Source: Paracoccaceae bacterium (lineage in GTDB: Bacteria; Pseudomonadota; Alphaproteobacteria; Rhodobacterales; Rhodobacteraceae). Taken from it: 13,046 nucleotides of DNA. Both the position numbers and the translations under genes were made by a program. Location: the NCBI GenBank assembly GCA_003545125.1, contig DQCI01000121.1:1-13046 (forward strand), read 5' to 3'. The notes beneath the pieces were generated by a model. That model was not told where the DNA came from and made no database searches. It saw only the letters and a program-made list of their open reading frames with translations. Below are positions 7,230-13,046 of the stretch, one piece after another. The number at the start of each line of letters is the position of its first letter. Position 1 is the stretch's first letter.

Positions 7230-9332
7230 ATGCCTGATACCGCCAAGACCGAACCGCTCGTCAACGGCTGGGACGACACCATCGCGGCGTCGATGAGCGA
7301 GCCGGAAAAGCTGCTCTACCGCTCCAACCTGCTCGGCGCCGACAAGCGGATCACCAACTACGGCGGCGGCAACACCTCCGCCAAAGTGTCCGAGCGCGAT
7401 CCGGTCACCGGCGCCGCGGCCGAGGTGCTCTGGGTCAAGGGCTCGGGCGGCGACGTCGGCTCGATCAAGATGGACGGTTTCGCCACGCTCTACATGGACA
7501 AGCTCAGAGCCCTGAAGGATGTCTACCGCGGCCCCGAGCACGAGGACGAGATGGTGGGCTACCTGCCCCACTGCACGTTCAACCTCAACCCGCGCGCCGC
7601 CTCGATCGACACGCCGCTGCATGCCTATGTGCCCAAGCAGCACGTCGACCACATGCACCCGGACGCGGTGATCGCCATCGCGGCGGCAAAGAACTCGAAA
7701 GAGCTCACGCAGGAGATCTACGGCGACGAGATCGGCTGGCTGCCGTGGAAGCGGCCGGGCTACGAGCTCGGCTTGTGGCTGGAGAAGTTCTGCCTCGAAA
7801 ACCCGGATGCGAAAGGCGTGGTGCTCGAAAGCCACGGGCTGTTCAGCTGGGCCGACGACGCCAAGGAATGCTACGAACTGACCGTCGAGATCATCCAGAA
7901 GGCACAGGACTGGTTTTCCGCGAAGACCGCGGGCCTGGCGGCTTTCGGCGGGGCCCGGCACACGAGCCTCGATGCCGCCGGCCGGCGCGCCGTGGCGGCC
8001 CGGCTGATGCCCGCCATCCGTGGCATGGTCTCCGGCAACCAGCACATGGTCGGCCATTTCGACGACCAGGACGCGGTGCTCGATTTCGTCAATTCCAATC
8101 AGATGGAGGCGCTCGCAGCCCTCGGCACCTCTTGCCCCGACCATTTCCTGCGCACCAAGATCCGCCCGCTGGTCGTGGCCTTCGACCCGGCGAAAGCCAA
8201 TGTCGACGCGGTGCTCGACGGCTTGCCGGCCCAGGTCGCGGCCTACCGCGAGGACTACGCCGCCTATTATGACCGCTGCAAACACGACAACTCACCGGCG
8301 ATGCGCGACCCCAACGCCGTGGTCTACCTGGTCCCCGGCGTCGGCATGATCACCTTCGCCAGGGACAAGGCGACCGCCCGGATATCGGGCGAGTTCTACG
8401 TCAACGCGATCAACGTGATGCGCGGCGCGAGCGCGGTCGACGACTACGTCGGCCTGCCCGAACAGGAGGCGTTCGACATCGAATACTGGCTGCTCGAAGA
8501 AGCCAAGTTGCAGCGGATGCCGAAGCCGAAGAGCCTCGCCGGACGGGTGGCGCTGGTGACCGGCGGCGCCGGCGGGATCGGCTCGGCCACGGCCGAGAAG
8601 TACCTCTCCGAAGGCGCCTGCGTGATGCTCGCCGATATCGACGACACCAGCCTCGCCGCGACCGCCGACACCCTCACCGGCCGCTACGGCCCCGACGTCG
8701 TGCGGAGCGTCAACATGAACGTCACCGACGAGACCGCCGTGGCCCGTGCCTACGCCGAGATCGCGGCGGAATTCGGCGGCGTCGACATCCTCGTGTCCAA
8801 CGCCGGCATCGCCTCCTCGGCGCCCATCGAGGAGACCTCGCTGGCGCTGTGGTCAAAGAACATGGACATCCTGTCCACCGGCTACTTCCTGGTGTCGCGC
8901 GACGCGTTCAAACTGATGCGGGCCCAGAATATCGGCGGTTCGATCGTCTTCGTCGCCTCGAAGAACGGCCTGGCCGCGAGCCCCAGCGCCTCGGCCTATT
9001 GCGCCGCCAAGGCGAGCGAGATCCATCTCGCGCGGTGCCTGGCCCTCGAAGGTGCCGAAGCCGGCATCCGGGTCAACGTGGTCAACCCCGACGCGGTGCT
9101 GCGCGGCTCCAAGATCTGGGAAGGCGAGTGGCTCGAGGCGCGCTCCGCGAGCTACGGCACCGACAAGGCGGGGCTCGAAGAGATGTACCGCAACCGCTCA
9201 TTGCTGAAACGCTCGGTCTTCCCCGAGGACATCGCCGAGGCCGCCTATTTCTTCGCGTCGGATCTCTCGGCCAAGTCGACCGGCAACATCATCAACGTCG
9301 ATGCGGGCAACAAGGAAGCCTTCACCCGCTGA
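7230..9332 (+). CDS. rhaEW: Bifunctional rhamnulose-1-phosphate aldolase / L-lactaldehyde dehydrogenase
   Basis: Cleaves L-rhamnulose-1-phosphate to DHAP and L-lactaldehyde, then oxidises the aldehyde to L-lactate. The 700-residue product is an N-terminal class II aldolase/adducin domain (about residues 20-425) fused to a short-chain dehydrogenase (about 435-700). Metal-ligand candidates are His141 and His143 in HVDHMHPDA and His202 in SHGLF. The dehydrogenase has TGGAGGIG (444-451), Asp469 after beta-2 suggesting NAD over NADP, SNAG (523-526), and a Ser577/Tyr590/Lys594 catalytic set. The frame is open from 7149, but the ATG at 7230 is chosen because GGGAGGA (7219-7225) precedes it by 4 bases and the length matches rhizobial RhaD (about 700). 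Rhizobial papers call it rhaD; rhaEW is used here to separate it from the second aldolase at 11840. Confidence 0.94.
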   Translation: MPDTAKTEPLVNGWDDTIAASMSEPEKLLYRSNLLGADKRITNYGGGNTSAKVSERDPVTGAAAEVLWVKGSGGDVGSIKMDGFATLYMDKLRALKDVYRGPEHEDEMVGYLPHCTFNLNPRAASIDTPLHAYVPKQHVDHMHPDAVIAIAAAKNSKELTQEIYGDEIGWLPWKRPGYELGLWLEKFCLENPDAKGVVLESHGLFSWADDAKECYELTVEIIQKAQDWFSAKTAGLAAFGGARHTSLDAAGRRAVAARLMPAIRGMVSGNQHMVGHFDDQDAVLDFVNSNQMEALAALGTSCPDHFLRTKIRPLVVAFDPAKANVDAVLDGLPAQVAAYREDYAAYYDRCKHDNSPAMRDPNAVVYLVPGVGMITFARDKATARISGEFYVNAINVMRGASAVDDYVGLPEQEAFDIEYWLLEEAKLQRMPKPKSLAGRVALVTGGAGGIGSATAEKYLSEGACVMLADIDDTSLAATADTLTGRYGPDVVRSVNMNVTDETAVARAYAEIAAEFGGVDILVSNAGIASSAPIEETSLALWSKNMDILSTGYFLVSRDAFKLMRAQNIGGSIVFVASKNGLAASPSASAYCAAKASEIHLARCLALEGAEAGIRVNVVNPDAVLRGSKIWEGEWLEARSASYGTDKAGLEEMYRNRSLLKRSVFPEDIAEAAYFFASDLSAKSTGNIINVDAGNKEAFTR

Positions 9333-9338
9333 TCTCAC

Positions 9339-9363
9339 GGGGCGCGGCCTCGTGCTGCGCCCC
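9339..9363 (+). other. Intergenic stem-loop between rhaEW and lldD
   Basis: A perfect 7-bp GC inverted repeat (GGGGCGC at 9339-9345, GCGCCCC at 9357-9363) with an 11-base loop fills most of the 57-bp gap and starts 6 bases after the rhaEW stop. AAAA follows, not a T-run, so it is not an intrinsic terminator for this strand. It could stabilise the upstream message or attenuate readthrough. It may also be chance in such GC-rich DNA. Confidence 0.4.
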
Positions 9364-9389
9364 AAAACGCTGCCGCCCGGGAGGACACC

Positions 9390-10535
9390 ATGCGGCTTTC
9401 GCAATGCCACAACTTCCACGACTTCCGCAGGCTGGCCCGCCGTCGCCTGCCGGGGCCGATCTTCAACTACATCGACGGCGCGGCGGAAGACGAGACCGCC
9501 TACCGGCGCAACACCGCTGCCTTCGATGAGGTCGACCTGCTGCCCCACGTGCTGCGCGGCACCGAAGAGATCGACCTTTCCGCGCAGGTGATGGGGCTGA
9601 AACTCGACCTGCCGTTCTTCCTCGCACCGACCGCGCTGCAAAGGCTGTTCCACCACCAGGGCGAGCGCGCCGCCGCCGCCGCGGCGGCGAAATACGGCAC
9701 CATGTTCGGGGTCTCGTCGCTCGGCACCGTGAGCCTGGAGGAAGTTCGCGCGGCCCATAGCACCCCGCAGGTCTACCAGTTCTACTTCCACCGCGACCGC
9801 GGGCTGAACCGCGAGATGCTGGCGCGCGCCAAGGAGTCCGGCGTCGATGCGATGATGCTCACGGTGGATTCGATCACCGGCGGCAACCGCGAGCGCGACA
9901 AGCGCACCGGCTTCTCGATCCCGTTCCGGCTCACGCTCGGCGGTATCGCCCAGTTCATGCTCAAACCCGCCTGGGGGATCAACTACGTCACCCATCAAAA
10001 GTTCAGCCTGCCGCAGCTCGACGCCCATATCGACATGGGCGGCTCGACCACGTCGATCGGGCGCTATTTCACCGAGATGCTCGACCCGACGATGAACTGG
10101 GACGACCTCGCCGAGATGGTCGAGGCCTGGGACGGCAAGTTCTGCCTCAAGGGGGTGATCCACCCCGACGACGCCGCCCGCGCGGCCGACGCGGGCTGCG
10201 ACGCGGTGATCCTGTCGAACCACGGCGGGCGCCAGCTCGACGGCGCGCGCGCGCCCTTCGACGGTCTCGCCGAGGTGCTCGACACCGCCGGCGACCGGAT
10301 CGAGGTGATCATGGACTCAGGCATCCAGCGCGGCACCCATATCGTCAAGGCCCTTGCCATGGGCGCGAAGGCGGTCGGGATCGGGCGCGCCTACCTGTTC
10401 GCGCTCGCCGCCGCCGGACAACCCGGGGTCGAGCGGATGCTGGGCCTCTTGAAGGAAGAACTTACCCGCGACATGCGGCTGATGGGCGCGGCCAGGGTCG
10501 CCGATCTCGGCCGCGACAACCTGCGGCTCCGGTGA
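9390..10535 (+). CDS. lldD: FMN-dependent alpha-hydroxy-acid dehydrogenase, probable L-lactate dehydrogenase
   Basis: Probably oxidises L-lactate to pyruvate, passing electrons to the respiratory chain. The 381-residue product covers the whole FMN-dependent alpha-hydroxy-acid dehydrogenase TIM barrel. Active-site features are FNYIDGAAEDE (25-35, with Tyr27), LAPTAL (78-83), LTVD (157-160), RERDKRTGF (167-175), the FMN-contacting Lys254 in FCLKG, and SNHGGRQLDGA (276-286) with the catalytic His278 and Arg281. GGGAGGA at 9379-9385 lies 4 bases before the ATG. The family also holds glycolate, mandelate and other 2-hydroxy-acid oxidases, and specificity cannot be read from these motifs. L-lactate is inferred because the gene directly upstream should make L-lactate from L-lactaldehyde. 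Confidence 0.87.
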   Translation: MRLSQCHNFHDFRRLARRRLPGPIFNYIDGAAEDETAYRRNTAAFDEVDLLPHVLRGTEEIDLSAQVMGLKLDLPFFLAPTALQRLFHHQGERAAAAAAAKYGTMFGVSSLGTVSLEEVRAAHSTPQVYQFYFHRDRGLNREMLARAKESGVDAMMLTVDSITGGNRERDKRTGFSIPFRLTLGGIAQFMLKPAWGINYVTHQKFSLPQLDAHIDMGGSTTSIGRYFTEMLDPTMNWDDLAEMVEAWDGKFCLKGVIHPDDAARAADAGCDAVILSNHGGRQLDGARAPFDGLAEVLDTAGDRIEVIMDSGIQRGTHIVKALAMGAKAVGIGRAYLFALAAAGQPGVERMLGLLKEELTRDMRLMGAARVADLGRDNLRLR

Positions 10536-10582
10536 CCGGGCACAGATCTGATCGGGCAGAGCGCTCGAAAATGGAGGCACGA

Positions 10583-11830
10583 ATGACGACCAAATCCTAC
10601 GACGCCGCGCGGGATGTTTTCGCAGACTGGGGCGTCGATACCGAGGCCGCCATCGCCCGGCTCGCGACCATCCCGATCTCGGTGCACTGCTGGCAGGGCG
10701 ACGACGTGGTGGGGTTCGAGAACAGCACGGGCACATCTGGCGGCGGCATCCAGGCCACCGGAAACCACCCCGGCCGCGCCCGTACCCCCGACGAGCTGCG
10801 CGCCGACCTCGAGTTCGCCTATGCCAACATCCCCGGCAGCCACCGGCTGAACCTGCACGCTTTCTACATGGATACCGACGAGACGCCCGACCGCGACGAG
10901 ATCGAGTATCGCCACTTCAGCCCCTGGGTCGACTGGGCCAAAGACCTCGGCGTAGGGCTCGATTTCAACCCGACCTTCTTCGCCCACGAGAAAGCCGACG
11001 ACAACCTCACCCTCTCCCACCCCGACAAGGGCATCCGCGACTTCTGGATCGAACACGGCAAACGCACCCGCGAGATCGCCGCGCGCATGGGCGAGGCGCA
11101 GGGCTCGGCGGCGGTCAACAACATCTGGGTGCCGGACGGCTCGAAAGACATCCCCGTCGACCGGTTCTCCGCGCGCAAGCGGCTCGAAGCCTCGATCGAC
11201 GAGATGATCGCCACGCCCTACGACAAGGCGCATATGCTCGATGCCGTGGAATCGAAGCTCTTCGGGATCGGTGTCGAAGCAATGACCGTGGGCAGCCACG
11301 AGTTCTATCTCGGCTACGCGATCCGCAACAAGACCGTGCTCTGCCTCGACATGGGCCATTTCCACCCCACCGAGAACATCGCCGACAAGCTCAGCGCCGT
11401 CGCCCTTTCGGTCGACGAGTTGCTGCTGCACGTCTCGCGCCCGATGCGCTGGGACAGCGACCACGTGATCCTCCTGAACGACGACATCCTCCAGATGGCG
11501 CAGGAACTGGTGTTCGCCGATCTGCTCGGGCGCACCCATATCGGGCTCGACTTCTTCGATGCCACGATCAGCCGGACCGCCGCCTGGGTGATCGGCACCC
11601 GCAATATGCAAAAAGCGCTGCTGCGCGCGCTGCTGCTCCCCCAGGAGCCCTTGAAAAGGGCCGAGGAAGCGCTCGACTTCACCACCCGTTTCATGCTTAC
11701 CGAGGAGCTCAAGGACCTGCCCTTCGCTGCCGTCTGGGCCGAGTTCTGCGCCCGTCTGGATGCCCCGGTGGGCCGCGCCCTCATCACCGATCTCGACGCC
11801 TACCAGGCGTCGGTCGCCATCCGCCGATAG
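10583..11830 (+). CDS. rhaA: L-rhamnose isomerase, E. coli RhaA type
   Basis: Converts L-rhamnose to L-rhamnulose with a divalent metal, the first intracellular step. The 415-residue product aligns along its whole length with E. coli RhaA (419 residues). Shared blocks include HCWQGDDVVGFE (35-46), GGIQATGN (54-61), DAVESKLFGIG (220-230), GHFHPTE (258-264), RWDSDHV (289-295) and WVIGTRNM (335-342). Metal ligands known in E. coli (His262, Asp294, Asp296) correspond to His259, Asp291 and Asp293. It is not the Pseudomonas stutzeri/rhizobial RhaI type, which is a different sequence group of about 430 residues. The frame is open from 10532, but the ATG at 10583 is used because GGAGG (10573-10577) precedes it by 5 bases and the protein then begins as the family does. 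Confidence 0.96.
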   Translation: MTTKSYDAARDVFADWGVDTEAAIARLATIPISVHCWQGDDVVGFENSTGTSGGGIQATGNHPGRARTPDELRADLEFAYANIPGSHRLNLHAFYMDTDETPDRDEIEYRHFSPWVDWAKDLGVGLDFNPTFFAHEKADDNLTLSHPDKGIRDFWIEHGKRTREIAARMGEAQGSAAVNNIWVPDGSKDIPVDRFSARKRLEASIDEMIATPYDKAHMLDAVESKLFGIGVEAMTVGSHEFYLGYAIRNKTVLCLDMGHFHPTENIADKLSAVALSVDELLLHVSRPMRWDSDHVILLNDDILQMAQELVFADLLGRTHIGLDFFDATISRTAAWVIGTRNMQKALLRALLLPQEPLKRAEEALDFTTRFMLTEELKDLPFAAVWAEFCARLDAPVGRALITDLDAYQASVAIRR

Positions 11831-11839
11831 GAGGCCGAC

Positions 11840-12685
11840 ATGGCCGTATTCACCCACCCGATTTCTTTCGTGAAAGAGGCGGCCCCGTTCCTGCACCTGT
11901 GCTGGAAGATGGGCTGGAACGAAGCCAACGGCGGCAACTTTTCCTGGCGCCTGCCGGCGCAGGAGATCGAGGGCATTCTCTCGCGGCACTACCCCGAGCT
12001 CGCCCCGCAGGCGGCGGTGCCGATGCCGATCGACGAGCCCGAGCTCGACGGTGAATACTTCCTCGTCACCGGGTCGGGACAGTTCTTCCGTCACGCGCTG
12101 GAGCATCCCAACCAGGTTTTCGGCATCGTCCAGATCGTCGAACAGGGCACCGCCTACCGCGTGGCCTGGGGCTTTTCCTCGGGCGCCAAGCCGACCTCCG
12201 AGTTCGCCACCCATCTGGTCGCCCACGCGATCCGCAAACGGGTCTCGAACGGGCGCGAACGGATCATCCTGCACAGCCATCTGCCGGAGTTCATCGCGCT
12301 GAGCTTCCTCGAACCGCTCGACAGCCGGGCACTCACCCGCGCGCTGTGGGAGAAGATGCCCGAGTGCATCGTGATCTTCCCCGATGGCGTGCGCGTGGTG
12401 CCGCTGCTGTTGCCGGGCACCGTCGAGATCGCCGAGGCTTCTGCCGAAGCGCTCAAGCACAGCCGGGTGATTTCCTGGAGCCACCACGGCATCTTCGTCT
12501 CCGAAGAAAGCCCCAACAAGGTCTTCGCGCTCGTCGAAACCATTGAGAAAGCCGCGGCGATCCACCGCAAAGTCCTGTCTGCGGGTGGGCCGAAGCGCCG
12601 TATCTCGACCGAAATCCTGACAGAACTCGCCGAGAAATTCGGGCACATGATGGTGGCGAAACCCGACTGGCTCGACGACGCATGA
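11840..12685 (+). CDS. rhaD: Rhamnulose-1-phosphate aldolase, stand-alone class II (E. coli RhaD type)
   Basis: Zinc-dependent cleavage of L-rhamnulose-1-phosphate to DHAP and L-lactaldehyde. The 281-residue product matches E. coli RhaD (274 residues) along its length, with GWNEANGGN (25-33), VTGSGQFFR (76-84), PTSE (118-121), HSH (145-147), FPDGV (180-184) and SHHGIF (214-219). The E. coli catalytic Glu117 corresponds to Glu121, and the zinc ligands His141, His143 and His212 correspond to His145, His147 and His216, so it looks fully active. It starts 9 bases after rhaA, whose TAG stop is embedded in the Shine-Dalgarno (TAGGAGG), so the two are closely coupled. It duplicates the reaction of the aldolase half of the gene at 7230; why both are kept is unknown. 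Confidence 0.95.
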   Translation: MAVFTHPISFVKEAAPFLHLCWKMGWNEANGGNFSWRLPAQEIEGILSRHYPELAPQAAVPMPIDEPELDGEYFLVTGSGQFFRHALEHPNQVFGIVQIVEQGTAYRVAWGFSSGAKPTSEFATHLVAHAIRKRVSNGRERIILHSHLPEFIALSFLEPLDSRALTRALWEKMPECIVIFPDGVRVVPLLLPGTVEIAEASAEALKHSRVISWSHHGIFVSEESPNKVFALVETIEKAAAIHRKVLSAGGPKRRISTEILTELAEKFGHMMVAKPDWLDDA

Positions 12686-13046
12686 GACGCGCATAAACAG
12701 CCCCCGGGTCACCTCGGAGGTTGCCTGTATCAACCCGGGAACCATACGAAGAGACGGTGTTCATAGCGCCACGCGCAGCAGCGCAGACCTGTCCTATCCA
12801 GTGACCCGACGAAAATCCGACGGCGTGTCGGCAGCCGTGGGTATAAGCACTGGAGAGCCTTGGTTTCGATGGCGTTGCTGGCCGCCGCCGTCCTCGGAGG
12901 GATTCTCAGGTTTCGAGCGGGCCGCGCGGCGCCGCCACGCCCACACGGGGCCCCGCGTCATCCGTCCCCGGCAGGGGACCAGCTCCTCCGAAAACCGAAA
13001 AGAAGCTTCGATCTTCAAGCCATTGTTTGCCATAAATATTCCAAGC
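12686..13046. other. Unassigned 361-bp tail with no supported gene
   Basis: No gene could be supported here. A minus-strand frame of 79 codons (13033 to 12794) lacks a good ribosome-binding site and does not show the G/C-ending codon bias of the rha genes. A plus-strand frame open from 12767 to the window edge contains a hydrophobic stretch (around LVSMALLAAAVLGGIL) but no convincing start and no recognised domain. A small hairpin (GTCCCC-GGCA-GGGGAC, 12964-12979) and A/T-richer sequence at the far right are visible. It may be plain intergenic DNA, the decayed end of another gene, or the edge of an inserted element. Confidence 0.4.
12703..12739 (+). other. Weak inverted repeat downstream of rhaD, possible 3' end structure
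   Basis: CCCGGGT (12703-12709) and ACCCGGG (12733-12739) form a perfect 7-bp inverted repeat with a 23-base loop, 17 bases after the last stop of the rightward operon. It lies where a terminator is expected, but no T-run follows and the loop is long. It is offered only as a possible 3' end signal. Confidence 0.25.

Noticed and set aside
7092..8285. 397-codon minus-strand frame crossing rhaEW and the operator region
   Set aside because: It has no recognisable domain, is antisense to the aldolase domain of rhaEW, and would run through the promoter/operator DNA.
10391..12745. 784-codon open frame on the minus strand, antisense to rhaA and rhaD
   Set aside because: It is a composition shadow of two genes whose active-site residues align with E. 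coli enzymes. No ribosome-binding site or domain supports it.
12964..12979. GTCCCC-GGCA-GGGGAC hairpin as a terminator
   Set aside because: The stem is only 6 bp, no T-run follows on either side, and it lies about 280 bases beyond the last stop codon.
12794..13033. 79-codon minus-strand frame
   Set aside because: It has no good Shine-Dalgarno, codon use unlike the neighbouring genes and no recognised family.
1..13046. CRISPR arrays, tRNA or rRNA genes, complete insertion sequences, phage or defence genes
   Set aside because: Looked for by eye; no regularly spaced repeats, no tRNA-like folds and no transposase, integrase or defence motifs were seen.

Overview
This is a high-GC stretch with strong G/C bias at third codon positions and Shine-Dalgarno sequences close to GGGAGGA. 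Gene content and order point to an alphaproteobacterium, probably of the Rhodobacterales or Rhizobiales; the genus cannot be told from this sequence. The window is almost entirely one L-rhamnose uptake and catabolism locus, arranged as two divergent operons around a 188-bp control region at about 7042-7229.

The leftward (minus-strand) operon reads rhaR (DeoR-type regulator), rhaS (periplasmic binding protein), rhaT (double ABC ATPase), rhaP and rhaQ (two permeases), rhaU (L-rhamnose mutarotase) and rhaK (FGGY-type rhamnulokinase). rhaK runs off the left edge of the window. The gene set and order match the rhizobial rhaRSTPQUK type. The last three junctions overlap by 1 or 4 bases (rhaP/rhaQ 4, rhaQ/rhaU 1, rhaU/rhaK 4). 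A strong hairpin separates rhaS from rhaT.

The rightward (plus-strand) operon reads: a 700-residue bifunctional rhamnulose-1-phosphate aldolase / lactaldehyde dehydrogenase (rhizobial RhaD, also called RhaEW); an FMN-dependent alpha-hydroxy-acid (L-lactate) dehydrogenase; an E. coli-type L-rhamnose isomerase (RhaA); and a separate E. coli-type rhamnulose-1-phosphate aldolase (RhaD). Together the genes give a full route: uptake of L-rhamnose, anomer interconversion, isomerisation to L-rhamnulose, phosphorylation, cleavage to DHAP plus L-lactaldehyde, oxidation to L-lactate, and oxidation to pyruvate.

The most notable points are three. The catabolic arm is a mosaic with two rhamnulose-1-phosphate aldolases and an enterobacterial-type isomerase beside a rhizobial-type transporter. 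An L-lactate dehydrogenase gene sits inside the operon and would finish the lactaldehyde branch. The divergent control region is symmetrical about base 7122, with five copies of a CAATCAT-like half-site in phase with the DNA helix and an outward-facing TTGACA at each end. No wholly new system was seen. About 360 bp at the right end (12686-13046) carries no gene that can be supported.
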